A stretch of 64,000 nt of DNA, taken from Cerioporus squamosus. Its lineage: Eukaryota > Basidiomycota > Agaricomycetes > Polyporales > Polyporaceae. A model generated the notes under the pieces. The model saw only the letters and a program-made list of their open reading frames with translations. It ran no database searches and was not told the DNA's origin. The stretch spans positions 62,001 through 126,000 of the forward strand of contig JABYQS010000052.1 of assembly GCA_022592435.1 (NCBI GenBank), read 5' to 3'. Each line of letters starts with the position of its first letter. The stretch's first letter is position 1. The position numbers and the translations under genes are program-made. Below are positions 35,792 to 46,889 of this stretch, in pieces.

Positions 35792-35868
35792 CACAGCCCA
35801 GCACGGGCTTTGCAGCTCACCTTCACCCTTCCGCCACGCAAGCCACCTATTGAGCCTTTCTAGACGCT

Positions 35869-37309
35869 ATGCTAAATGTCCTCGATTACTTCTTCCTACC
35901 CCTCGAACGGCTTAAGATCATCTTCATGTGGCTTGCTCTACGATCAAACCGCATCGTCAAGAGACTGACGAGAAGACTGTGGGAAGGAGAGCTCAAAAGA
36001 CTAGAGCGGAAGCTCGACGAGCGGGACAATGAGCTGGAGATGACGAGGTGGCAAAGTCGGGAGGCGCAACACTCCGCTGATGTCTTGAGGAGACGCGTGG
36101 ATACGTTGGGAGGAATGGTAGAGAAGGCGGAGTACGATCGTGTGGTGGACGACAACAGCAAGCTCAGGACACGGCTCGGAATGGTCGAAGAAGACGCTCA
36201 GCAACGCTCGGTCAATTTCGAACGAGCCATGGCGCGAGCCGAGAAGAAACAGCGCGACTTGGAGGCACTGCTTGAGGTGCGATCGAAGGAATTGCAGGAA
36301 GCGCAGGCGTACGTCTCGAAGCTTGACGACGTGGCAGACAGCGAGGTCGTGCGCATCGTCGAACCCCTCAACGGCCAGATCTTCCAGGCCGCAGCTAACC
36401 TCTCCGACGCTCCTGAGTTCCACTTCGACGACACTCGAAAGGACGTCGCGGCGGTTGGAGAGGCGAGGGTGAGACTGGAGCAGGCCTCCTGGGTTGGATC
36501 CGACCTCCTTGACATCCTCGGTGACTGGAGTCATGCACAGCACTCGGTCTTCGTGCAGTCAGCGCTGCAGGCTGGGTTGGCCACGTACGCGCAACGAGTC
36601 GCGAATAGTTGGGACCCCAGTGGTACAATTGACACGACCACCGTTGCATATTTGTATGTGGCGATGAGAGATCGAGGTATGTACCGCACGTCGGTTACGA
36701 TTGTCACTGGGCATTGCTAACAAACACGAAGAGCCACAGTCAGTCACGGGGAGGTGGAGAGCACTTGGACGTGCCCACCTCAAGAGGATACTCTCCAATG
36801 CGGACTACGTACCCTCCCTCGTTTCCGAGTTGTCCGGCGTCGTTGCGGACATACTCCTCGTCGCAGGTGCCGCCGGTACGAAGGGCGCCATCGTGGAGAT
36901 CGTCTCCGCGGTGTTCGGGAGCGAACTCACTGAGATCGTGACTTTCGCCCTCAATTTCCAAGCCACCACAGGAGAGCGTGTCGTATCCCGCGATTTTGCT
37001 GTGCTCGCGGCCAAACCTGGAGCACCGTTCGACGTGTCTCGCATGGAGGCGGAGCATCATCCAGAAGCAGCACTGGCAGCACAGGGTGCGGGCATACTTG
37101 GGACTACGCAGCTAGGACTGGTGGCGGAAAGAACGGTGGAAAGAGATGGGAGGCGCGGAGACTCGGAGATCCGGCGAGCCGTCTTGCTGAGGTGCAAGGT
37201 GGTTTTGCAGGAGACGTCGGAAAGGCGCCACATGAGCGACGCAGAGACAGACGGTGGTCCCCAGACCCAGACAGATGTAAAAACGCTTCCCTCTACTCAT
37301 GTGTACTAG
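35869..37309 (+). CDS. Coiled-coil protein of the Hsp70-linked family (CC2)
   Basis: Two exons, 35869-36676 and 36732-37309 (GTATGT donor), 461 residues. The first about 25 residues are hydrophobic and amphipathic (V-L-D-Y-F-F-L-P-L-E-R-L-K-I-I-F-M-W-L-A-L), a possible membrane anchor. Residues 40-150 are a charged coiled coil. Family blocks follow: Q-A-Y-V-S-K-L-D-D-V-A-D-S-E-V, F-V-Q-S-A-L-Q-A-G, the phase-1 intron before E-P-Q-S-V-T-G-R-W-R-A-L, G-E-R-V-V-S-R-D-F-A-V, and G-T-T-Q-L-G-L-V-A-E with a K-V-V-L-Q-E end. Function unknown; the repeated head-to-head pairing suggests work with the Hsp70-like protein. Frame intact. Confidence 0.87.
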
Positions 37310-37698
37310 ACCTTGTACAATGTACGTTGTGCGAAGTCGTCGAGGGATAGTCGCGGAGACATGCGGTAGCTTCGACGAGGCAAGTAGTGAGTCAATAAAT
37401 CAGTAGTACTTAAGCCGCCACAACAATCTGCAGTGAAGCTATCAGTTGTAATGACATTTGTAATGGTACTTCGCACCTCACTGGCAGAACTATCTGTAGT
37501 CTGAGGTTTTCCCTCCTCGAGAGGGCTGCTGTGTTGTGATCCGTGGGACCAGGTTTTTCTGCTGGCGCTAAACATAATCTCGACGCGACAGCAATTTGGC
37601 GCCCAGGCAGATGCCGCGCTGGCTGTTGGCTGGCTGAAGTCCAGGACCTCTACGTAGTAACCACTATCTGGTGCTTTGCAACTCCTACGGAATTCGAG
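37310..37698. other. Intergenic region
   Basis: No gene seen. An isolated TGCGGTAG lies at 37364-37371, downstream of CC2, matching the core of the shared promoter motif; possibly chance. Confidence 0.45.
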
Positions 37699-40180
37699 AT
37701 GACCTCGGCGGTGGGAGCACAGCCTACTCAGATAGAAGAAGCATCCGACTCGCAGCCAAGTAACTCAACAGGCACCGAGTCGGATGCAAGGGCCGCGGAG
37801 TCTGAGAGACAGGTTGGACTCCTTGCTGTGTTCCGAATTCTCTGCGCCCGACATTGACAAAGATCTACCGGGAACTGTCCACAGGAACCCGACAAGTACT
37901 TTGAGAAGGAAGTGCGACTCCCGAAGTGGCGCACTGCTGAACACCTCAAGGTGAGCGTCGTTTGGGTTGACCGTTGCATCGCATACGGCCATGCAGTTCA
38001 CCATCTACACAGCAATACTGGGAAACTAGGAAGACATTCTTCACCGATGAACAGCGCGCGGAAGCCTGGGAGGAGACAGCGAGTATCGTGAAGACCTACA
38101 GCGACGAGATGATTGAACGCTGGAACAAGGAGATCGACACACTGCTCGTCTATGTACGTATCTATGTTACGTGGCTAGTTCGCCCTAACCCTGGTACTTA
38201 CTGGTCCTATCTGACTGTAGGCTGGCCTATTCTCGGCAATTCTCACTGCCTTCAACGTCCAGTCGTATCAACTCCTCACGCCTCCGCCTGCGACCGACCC
38301 CGTCATCGTCGCTCTCGAGAGAATCTCAGCACAACTCAGCGCCTTCTCCGTGAACCCGCCCTTCGTCAACTCTACACAGCCAGCTTTCATCCATCGTGAC
38401 CCCACTCCTCCCGCATCACGGTGGGCTGTCTGGCTCAACGTCCTCTGGTTCTCGAGCCTCATCTTCAGCCTGTCCGCCGCATCTGTCGGCATCATGGTGA
38501 AGCAGTGGCTGCACGAATACAACTCGGGGCTCTCAGGGACATCCCGTCAGGTGGCCCGTCTCCGACAGCTCCGTCTGAAGAGCCTGAAGCGGTGGCACGT
38601 GGCGGATATTGTCAGTGTCCTCCCCGTGCTTCTGCAGATCGCCTCAGCGCTCTTCTTCGCCGGGATGCTCGTTCTGCTCTGGCACCTCAACCGCACGGTG
38701 GCCATCGTCGGGAGCATCCTTGTTGGGGTGCTGGCCATCTTCTCCTTGTCCACTATCGTCCTTCCCAGCCTCGCGACGCATTGCGCGTACATCTCGCCAC
38801 CGTCGCGCGCACTCTTCGAGCGCACGCAGCCGCTGAGGAACCTGCTGTACCTCGGTCGCCGCCGGCTTTCCTCCTGGGTCCTCGGCCGCTACGCCTTTTC
38901 CTTGCCGCTTTTCTCGTTCGAAGCGGAGAGGTTCCAGCGCGAGCATCCGCGTGTGTACAGCGCGTGGAAGCTCCTCCACGTCGACGACAGCTTCACCGCA
39001 TCGAAATGGCGCTGGGCGGAGTTCTCCCTCCTCTCCCGACCTGATACAGCCCAGGAAGTGGATGGCGACATGGTAGCAACGGCATACACCACTGCCATGG
39101 ATACCAACTACCTGCATCACGCCGCTGCCTGCACCACGGACCTTACACTCAACGCCATGAGAACGTGCTTCGAGACGATCCGGCTTGCCAACGTTGCACA
39201 CTGGGGAGAGGATCATCATGCGGTCCCGATGTGGTCGGTGCACCCATGCATGTGGAGCGCTGCTATCATCTCCTTCCTGGGGGTTTCCAGCGACGAGGAG
39301 CCGTCTGGGTTGCAGTCCTCGTTGGCGAGTGCATATGGCTACCTTCGCCCCTACAGCCAACATGTGCAGTCGGATGCTCCGCGGACACGTTTGGTCTGCG
39401 CGGACATCGTTAGTATCATACGCCTCTGCGAGCACCGTGGGGTGGCACTCAGTGCACAAACCATCGCAGGATCGCTGTCCAGGGAACGCCGGCTCTCGGT
39501 ACTCATGGAACGTGCCACCAAAATGAACCTTGGCAATGATGTCCGCCACTACGGTGAGTTGGTCGTTTCATGCCTGAGATGCCGTTCCTTTTGCTAAGTA
39601 AAGCACATGGAATGCACTTCGCAGTTGCCTCGACATGCCTGCCCATAACACTTCAGGGATTAGATGCGACCGCCCATGACGTCTTGAACACCCGGCTGGC
39701 TCTAGAACTGCTCGGATGCATCATCCACTGCGTCGCTCCTCCGGGATCCTCGGACTGCAAGCCCATGATCCGGAGTACCAGGCTGTGCGAGCTCACGCTA
39801 CGCGTGCGCTGGATGCGTTCTCAGACTTCCTCTTCACTTCCCAAGCGCTGGCAGACGGGACTGCTCGCGAAATAGACAACGTCTTCGACGCGCTGTGCGA
39901 GCATTGGAAGCACGCAGGTCTGATGTCCCCAAAGCTCGCACAAGCGATGACCAGCTATGTGAATGAGTACCCGAGAAGGTTCCCAAGGATCGTCGTCCGA
40001 CCGCGGTGGTCTTGGATCCAGGAGCTCAAGCGCGAACTTGACGACTCCGGACATACTACATGTGCGCATGCTTTTAGCCTTTTCTGCCATACGGTCACTG
40101 ATCTCAAGTCCACTCCCTCGTACAGAACCAATCATTATGCACGACTTGGAGCTTCGATATTCTCGAGCAAGCTGCTGTGA
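37699..40180 (+). CDS. DUF6535 multi-pass membrane protein, frameshift near C-terminus
   Basis: Exons 37699-37812, 37885-37950, 38013-38153, 38221-39553 and from 39625. As written, exon 5 ends at a TAG at 39875, giving 634 residues. The N-terminal block (Y-F-E-K-E-V-R-L-P-K-W, then W-E-E-T-A-S-I-V-K-T-Y-S-D-E-M-I-E-R-W-N-K-E-I-D, L-L-V-Y-A-G-L-F-S-A-I-L-T-A-F-N-V-Q-S-Y) is the DUF6535 signature common in polypores. Four hydrophobic segments follow (about residues 108-126, 175-200, 238-262, 267-292). The first donor (GTTGGA) is weak. Between 39731 and 39770 the plausible coding frame switches: another frame continues with H-D-P-E-Y-Q-A-V-R-A-H-A-T-R-A-L-D-A-F-S-D-F-L to a stop at 40180. Either an indel shortened the protein or the assembly is wrong. 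Function of the family unknown. Confidence 0.8.
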
Positions 40181-40911
40181 TGCTAGTCGACTCACAGTCC
40201 TTGCGTTGCACTGCAGAAGAGATTGGGTCGCGTACACACCCTTGGACCCTATCGTGTCGTCGACTGCTCCTATTCGCTCGTGTCCACTAGCGGTGGCTGC
40301 ACTGCGGGATACTTGTGCGTATGCTTGGTGTCGTACGCTCTGGGAATGAGGCTATTGTTAAGTACACCTCCCGAACCTCGATCACTGGCAGACGGACATG
40401 ATCTGTTCAGCTCACGGACCAAATCTGAAGTACCAGTACCCGATTGCAATCGTCGATATACTTGAGGCAGAGTCGTTCTCATTCTCCCACTGGCAATGCT
40501 ACGGAACTCGAGTGACGAGTCAATCGCAACCGTCAGTACACCAGTACTATACTATGTACCAATGTAGTCAGTAGCCCTGATTGCTCGAAGATTGATCAGT
40601 AAGTAGCTAAGTATGGGTTGCCTAGAAACGGAGTAAGCACTAATAAGCCCTTACAAGCAGCCACATTGATGAACCTTGTTGGATTGCTTATACTTGATTG
40701 ATGACTGTGCTCTAATGAGGGTTGATCCGATGGGCGGCTAACAGGAAGGGGCGAACAACGACGGCGTCCTTCGCCCTCTTCTTGTCCCCGCCATCGTCGT
40801 CGTCGTCCACGCTGTCCCCGTCGTCCTCGAGTCGTCGTCCTCGTCGTCGAGCTCTCCCTTCCCTCTTTCCCCCCTCCCTTCCTTTACACCGCACACTCAT
40901 TTAACGTCACC
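40181..40911. other. Intergenic and promoter region with CGT-rich simple repeat
   Basis: Around 40590-40700 is an AT-rich patch with AGTAAGTAG and TTGCTTATACT words also seen near 1085-1120. From about 40780 to 40855 a degenerate CGT/GTC trinucleotide repeat precedes a pyrimidine-rich leader and the ATG at 40912, typical of a strongly expressed fungal gene. Confidence 0.5.
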
Positions 40912-42759
40912 ATGAAGAACGGATTCAAGACCATTCGTATCGGCCACAGCGCTGTCGGGCACCAACGTACTACCAAGCGTGATGGTGAGTAGCATTCCTG
41001 TTCTTTGGCCGAGTTGGATAGGGATGCGGCAGCGTCTGGTGGTTGGTCAACGAAAGACTCGCAATTGGAGGGGACGTGCAGAGCATGGAGGTAACTGACC
41101 GGAATGTGGTGGACCCGCTTGGCTTTTCGCCGCAGTCTCTCGCAGTCTCTGCTGGAGCGCTTCCATAGGGAGTACTCCTAGTCGTTCGGGCCGCTCACGA
41201 TGGCTCATACAACTTCAACCCTCTCACGTATCCTGCTATGCGTACATGGCTGACATGAATGATAGAATGCTCGACTGGAGGTCTGTACAAGACCCCCGCC
41301 AAGGGCCAGAGCGTCGACGTCAGCGAACCGGTGGCCGTCAGCTGGGACACCAGCTGCCTCGACACGGACACCATCGACCTTTACCTCTACGGTCCCAGTA
41401 CCGCAAAGCCCGTGCTGCACGAATGGAAGAAGGTCAACTACAAGACCGGTAGCTACAATGCCACCCTTGAGGCTGGATGGTGGAACTATACTTCTCCCAT
41501 CAACTTGGAGTTTACCATCGTTCCTTCCGATCAACCTCTGTTCATGGTCACCACGCCCGCTGGCCCTCTCTTCTCCGCCACCTACTCGGGCACGGACCAC
41601 TCCAGCTCCTCTGTCGCTGGTGCCGTCGAAGAGGTCGGCGACACCACTACCGAAAAGCATGGCCTCTCCAAGGGAGCCGTCGCTGCTGCCGTCATTATCC
41701 CTCTTCTGTTCATCATCGCTCTTGTCACTGCGGCTGTCATCCGTATCAACCGCCAGAAGGGCAAGGAGAAGCGCAAGCGGTTCAGCCAGATGGTCGACAA
41801 GCGCATGTCGACTATCTCTACCGACTGGAAGTCGATCACCCCTGCAGGTGCGAACGCTGCCATCCGCAACAGCATGGCTATCCCGGGCAACCGCGCGTCG
41901 TCCTTCTCGTTCGGCGGCATCCGCCCTATGTCCACCGTTGCGGTCGAGGGCGGTCAGGCTGGTATCGGCGCGCGGGGCGTCATGGACCAGGACACGCCGG
42001 CTGCTGACGCTCCACAGATGTCTCAGCTTCGCCCTGGTCTCCGCACATCGGCCTTCGAGAATCGGGTGTCCCGCGTTTCCTTCGCTGCTGACCCTCGTCC
42101 CCGTCAGTCGCGCGCCTTCCACAGCGGACATGTCCCTCCTCTCCCTGAGCGCCAGTACTCGACCGAGAGCTCCAGCAACGCGTCACCCATCTTGTCCCCC
42201 ATCCAGACTGCTGGGCCTCTTAGCTTGACTGCCGAGGATATTCGCGCCCGTATGACTGGTCAGGAATCCAACGCTCGTCCAAGCATTGACGAAGTGATGC
42301 CGGCACTGAGCAGTACGTATGTTGCGTCTGTATACTTTTCATCTGCCTGACCCAGTTCATCCAGTGATGCGCAACGGCGAGTTTGAAGGTGGCGAATTGT
42401 TGTTCCAGGCCCCCATGCCTACCCCTCCCAGCCCGACCCACCAGGCCCCAACGTCGCCAATCATGGGCGCGATGCCCATGCAGCCCATGCCCGCGAACAT
42501 GATGTCGCCTGATGATATGCTTCGGGCCTACGCTGAGCGCCGTGCCATGGGTGCGACTGCTCCTGGTGGTCCTGCCCTTCCCACTCCCGTCGCAAACTAC
42601 AACGGCACCGGCATGCGTACCCTCTACTCCCCTGACCGTGTGGCCTCTCCCGCGGTCCCTGCCTTCCCCGTGTCCACCTACGCCGCCCCAACCAACCGCA
42701 AGAGTCTTGCGCCCACGGAGTACGGCGAGGATGATGCGTACGTCGGTACCGCGGAGTAG
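40912..42759 (+). CDS. Single-pass, Ser/Thr-rich cell-surface protein
   Basis: Three exons: 40912-40984, 41266-42312, 42365-42759, 504 residues; start in CACCATGA context. The first intron is unusually long (281 nt) but both phases agree. After a short basic N-terminus (T-T-K-R-D) the extracellular part starts with C-S-T-G-G-L-Y-K-T-P and has a beta-rich W-D-T-S-C-L region with N-Y-T and N-A-T glycosylation sites. One hydrophobic span (A-V-I-I-P-L-L-F-I-I-A-L-V-T-A-A-V-I) is followed by basic residues and a long Ser/Pro-rich cytoplasmic tail (F-S-Q-M-V-D-K-R-M-S-T-I-S). The plan resembles Kre9-domain or Mid2-type surface proteins that sense or organise the cell wall; this is inference. No clear signal peptide is visible, so an alternative first exon cannot be excluded. 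Confidence 0.75.
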
Positions 42760-44901
42760 TTTGCCCCTGTAGAACTCCCGGTGTCGTCGTCCTTTCTCCT
42801 TCTTCCTGTCTCCGTCGGTTGTAGGATCTTGTATTGGTACAGGCAACGTTGTCTCCGTGACCGAATTAGTCCGGAGCAACGCCCTGTCACGGCTCGTCTT
42901 CTCTTCTTGTGTGATTACTGTTACTGTCATTTCCCAACTTCTCCCTAGCCTACCATAACCGTTTACGATGCCCCGATTCCCGTCACCTTGTGCCGTTCGT
43001 ATGTCCCTAGTGTCACTGATAGTTCTCCGTCCGTGGTTCCCTCGAGTCTCCTGTCTGATGTCTCCCGTCTGCCACCCAGTACATTCCGGCCTTGCGCCTC
43101 CGGCCCCGCGCGTTGTCCCCGTCCGTTGTGCGATCCCCCTTCTTCCCTTCCCAGCGCGGGGCCTCGCACGACAGCGTCGTGTCCTTGTTTGCGTATACGT
43201 ATACCCGCCGCCGCGTCTAACTTATACCGTGCGCGCGTTCGCCGTCAGTACTGTACCGGGACCTGGTTCGACGTTCGGTACAGACATGCATACGTACAGC
43301 GCGGTGCTGGCCTTGGGCTCGTATATCCATCATACCCACTTGCATACCTGCGTGGACTGGAGCCCGAGGCGAGAGGCGAGTGGGTGGTTGGTTACCTGCG
43401 AGTCTGGAGTACGACCGCATGTGGTGCCGTGCTCATACTTACCGTGTACTGACTCGTCTTTGCCTGTGCGTGGTGTACATGTTACTTCATGTGTAATTGA
43501 TTGCGGTTCGAATACCTGCGGTCTAGCGTGAGGATATGGAGTAAGTACAGCAGTGCTTTGACGACTGGATATGACCCCGACGGCCCGCGAACATGGGTTT
43601 GGGATTCATCTGTGACGCACAAGCAGCAGACGGGTAGGGTATAGAATGCACACGTTACGAGCAGAATAGCGGATAAAACCTCCAAGTATATCTCCACCGA
43701 ACGGTCCCGGGGAACAAGTTTCTCTTCATGCCCCATGGCACACGGTACATTACAACTATTGCCAAAAATGTTGCACTGCAGTATGCGTTACTGTGAGCGA
43801 TTACGCAGGAGAAATAGAGTCATAAACACTCACCCCACCATTTCTCTTCCGAGAAGTCCAGCTTGAGCATGTCGCGGGAGTCCAGCCCCGGAAGCGCACT
43901 TCTCGCACAATGAAACAGCTTCTGGCATGCTGCTGGACGTTGAATGCCTCCTTGACCAGTCCCACGTTCAGCACGACCGTCAGCTTCCTGTTGAACATGC
44001 GAGCGGCTCGGATCCTGTCGGGCACCTGCCAGTCCAAGCCCATCAGAACATCAGGAAAACCCACCCTAGGGAATGCCCGGGAATTACGGCGACATACTGT
44101 GAAATTGCGCAGAATACGGCGTAAGTCTCCACATACGGCGTAATAGACGGCAATGCACGATAATCTTCGCGCAGACGTAGCTGGACAGAGCAGTTGGCTG
44201 ACTGCAAGTCATGGTGCCATGCTGAGACGCTCTCGGACTCGGGGACCGCGGACAACTGCAAAGAGGTCAGACGCACCTACTGATCATGACATCGCTATAG
44301 ATAGACTCTCTAGGCCTCTTGTGGACACCACTGCCCTCCTGTAGCTAGTTAGAGGGACGCCTGTATCTCTCCGCGTAATACTCGTTAACTCCGTCATTAC
44401 GCTGGAATACGCCTCATACAACTCATGCTAGAGGGTACCTTGGTTTCGCGGCACAATTACGGAATCGTCGTAAGCCAGCATGCTGGAGATGCTCGGATTC
44501 CTGCGCATTCCCCGCATTCCGCTGGTGGGTTTTCCTGATGAAAGTCCTGGTACTCAGACTGCCGAACTGTGGTTGTGCAAGCCGAATCGCTCTGGGGAGA
44601 AGCCGATGCGCACTTGTGTGGTGCTGGAGGGGAGGTGCGTGAGGACTGTCGACGGTCGTACGGAAGACGGCCTTGCTGTCGCGTCTCGCGCGCCGCGAAG
44701 TGGTCGACATGTCCTGCGGAGATCTTGAAGACCTCGAGCTTCATGCAATTTCAAGGCAAAAGGTCTCGCCACTTCTCGGACGTGTCACTGGAGAGAGGGG
44801 CCGCACCATGAGTATCGTGTGTGCTGGCGTTGCACTGGCAGGAAGTACTCACTCGTCGTGTCTGGGCCAGCGGTAGGTGGTCCGTTCGCAACGTGCAATT
44901 C
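42760..44901. other. 2.1-kb intergenic region
   Basis: 42760 to about 43500 looks like a long GT/CT-rich 3' UTR; a 187-codon open frame there has no protein-like features. A possible gene relic is at 43806-44250. The rest shows nothing recognis­able as a gene. Confidence 0.4.
43806..44250 (-). other. Possible degenerate coding remnant, unidentified
   Basis: Minus-strand reading shows protein-like segments in different frames: Y-R-A-L-P-S-I-T-P-Y-V-E-T-Y-A-V-F, then L-D-W-Q-V-P-D-R-I-R-A-A-R-M-F-N-R-K-L-T, then S-R-D-M-L-K-L-D-F-S-E-E-K-W-W before a GTGAGT donor-like site. The frame changes mean it is broken if it was a gene. I do not recognise the family. Confidence 0.3.
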
Positions 44902-45660
44902 TCATTGAGGTGTCACCAGCTTGTCAGTGACTCGCACGGCGATGTCACGGAGCTGAGGGCCGACGACAGCGAGAAATTCGCCAACTTTCCTGACGTGACC
45001 CCATGACGGGATGCCCGTCGATGCAGAGGGTGTGCAGGGAAGCCCAGCGATGCGGAAGGTAGTCGCGATGGAACAATAGATCGATGACATTATGCGGAAG
45101 TGCGCGCAGCACCAACCTGTTGACAGGGAGGTGCAATGGGAACTTGTCCGGGCTTCCGCGGTAGGGAACGAACGCACCGAAGTCGTGAACGCGCATGGAG
45201 TAGCTTGACATTGAGTGCGAGAGGTGGAGGGATGTGACCTCCGAGAAGAGGCCTAGGAGGCGCAACAGAAGGGAGGAATCGACCTCCACGACGTTGCACG
45301 ACGAGATGCGTAGGGTGGCGAGGACGCGGACGACGGGCTCGAGCATGGGTTTGCGCCAGTGGGGTTTGGATATGTAAAGTCGATCGAGCGTGACGGAGCA
45401 AAGGCCGAAGAGAGATGCCAATACTGTCCGGACGTCCTTCAGGCTGATGCCTCGGTAGCTGGATGAAGTGAGAACCTTGATGTAGGGGCAACGAGGAACG
45501 TGAGGAAATCGCTGAATGCGACCCTCTCGGGAGAAGAGATGATAGCGGCTGGACGCAATCCAATCCCGGCATACCAGAGAGCACCATTTCAGCACAGTCG
45601 CGTAGGTAGCCGATGATCATGTCCGTGACCCTCGGCGGGGAACACTGGATTTTCAACTGT
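44902..45660 (-). pseudogene. F-box protein pseudogene
   Basis: Minus-strand segments align end to end with the intact F-box gene at 51772-53183. The F-box start (S-P-P-R-V-T-D-M-I-I-G-Y-L-R-D-C) lacks an ATG in frame (TTG at the position) and is frameshifted before L-K-W-C-S-L-V-C-R-D-W-I-A-S-S-R-Y-H-L-F. The middle part (Y-R-G-I-S-L-K-D-V, L-L-R-L-L-G-L-F-S-E-V-T-S-L-H-L-S) is open, and a second frameshift near 45010 precedes V-R-K-V-G-E-F-L-A-V-V-G-P-Q-L. It stops at 44902, so about the last third of the intact protein is missing. Confidence 0.75.
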
Positions 45661-46889
45661 CTGCGACGTCCTGGAAGCCCATAAGAAATAGCGTGAGGAG
45701 TTAGAATTCAGTGGCTCACCTGTCATTGTCGGGGAACCACTTGTCAATGTCCAGAATATGATCGGTAAGCCGTGCTACCAAGTACGAGTCGTGGATCATC
45801 AGCTCAATATACTGACGCTCTACAAGCCGGGAGGGCAGAGCAGAACGATGGGAAGACAATTGAAGGCGCAGAGACGGAGCTCATGATGTATGTCAAGCTG
45901 GGCGCAGTGAGGACAAAGACAAGAAGTACGACCCGATGATCAGTGCCACGAGGCGCACCACACGTTCCAACTTGAAGCGTGCTGTAATGAGTGACTATGT
46001 GAGGCACAGTTCAGGGTAGGTCTGAAGCCTCTCTTCGTAGAACGTATCATTTCTTGAGTGGGAGCTGAGATCAGTCTGATTCAGGATAAGTACGTTACAG
46101 TTGACTCTTGAGGCCTGAGGACTCGAGGTACCGTGAGCAGACAGTTTTCTACAACAGACTAATTTTTGAGCTTACCACTGTACCCTGCATAGCGAAGGGA
46201 TATTGTCCACAGACAACCGATGTGACCCATATGCCAATGGCCCAAATCGTAACGTCCACTCTGTAGCAACGAAGGTCAAGATGCGATGGTTGCGATAATC
46301 GTCATACAGGAACTGCCGCATGTGCGCACCATGTCTCATGCGTCGTTGAAGACTCACGAGTAAAGAATAAGTCGGCACGAAACATATGGAGGTGAATGTC
46401 AGCAGCCTCTCACTACTAGTAGCACACTGGTGCAATTGAAGTTCGTCCTAGTTCTTCGGCGTCTACACTACCTGTTACGGCCGTGGGAAGTGCTGAAACT
46501 ATGGGCGCTAAGTGGTCTGGAAGAGTCTGAACTTTGAAGAAACATGTCTTTCTTGCTCTTCCATCCCGCCGTCCATATCCGAAGAATAGCCTCTCTCCAC
46601 ACGTTTCCCGGTGTCTCATCATTCCTCAAGCCTTGCACCAATACATCATTCTCCAAAATTTGTCTCTGACCTGCAGGACAGTCAAGACAAGTCAACTGTC
46701 ATCGCGATTCGGCTTCGTGTTCGAAGTGCCTTCGACAAGTTGAACGTCGACAAAGCATCGAGGCACGAAGGAAATATTACTGCAAGCATTGCGAGGGCCC
46801 GTTCTGTCAGGTCCTATCGAAGTTGAAGCCACGCAGCCCGCAGCTGCGGCAACCGGCGAGTCACGACCACCCTGATCCTTGAGCCACAC
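45661..46889. other. 1.2-kb intergenic region
   Basis: No supported gene. The last few hundred bases should hold the promoter of the PARP-E2 gene. Confidence 0.5.

Larger units (their letters stand above)
35443..35868. promoter_or_regulatory. Bidirectional promoter, Hsp70-like A / CC2
   Basis: 426 bp separate the two start codons. The region holds two copies of the GCTGCGGTAG-type motif (35563-35573, 35782-35791). Since both genes start here, shared regulation is likely. Confidence 0.7.

Noticed and set aside
35443..35868. Heat-shock elements in the Hsp70-like promoters
   Set aside because: No properly spaced GAA/TTC triplets were found; the only candidate (GAAATATTC) has the wrong spacing.
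38644..39549. 301-codon minus-strand frame
   Set aside because: Shadow of the DUF6535 coding exon, with no protein-like features.
40780..40855. CGT/GTC repeat as a minisatellite or CRISPR-like array
   Set aside because: It is a degenerate trinucleotide run without unit-spacer structure, common upstream of fungal genes.
41170..41227. Possible extra exon reading D-G-S-Y-N-F-N-P-L-T in the surface-protein gene
   Set aside because: It would need a 38-nt intron afterwards and does not join the next exon in frame.
41205..42131. 308-codon minus-strand frame
   Set aside because: Shadow of the surface-protein exon.
42968..43531. 187-codon plus-strand frame after the surface-protein gene
   Set aside because: Low-complexity Pro/Val/Cys-rich translation without domain features; best explained as 3' UTR.
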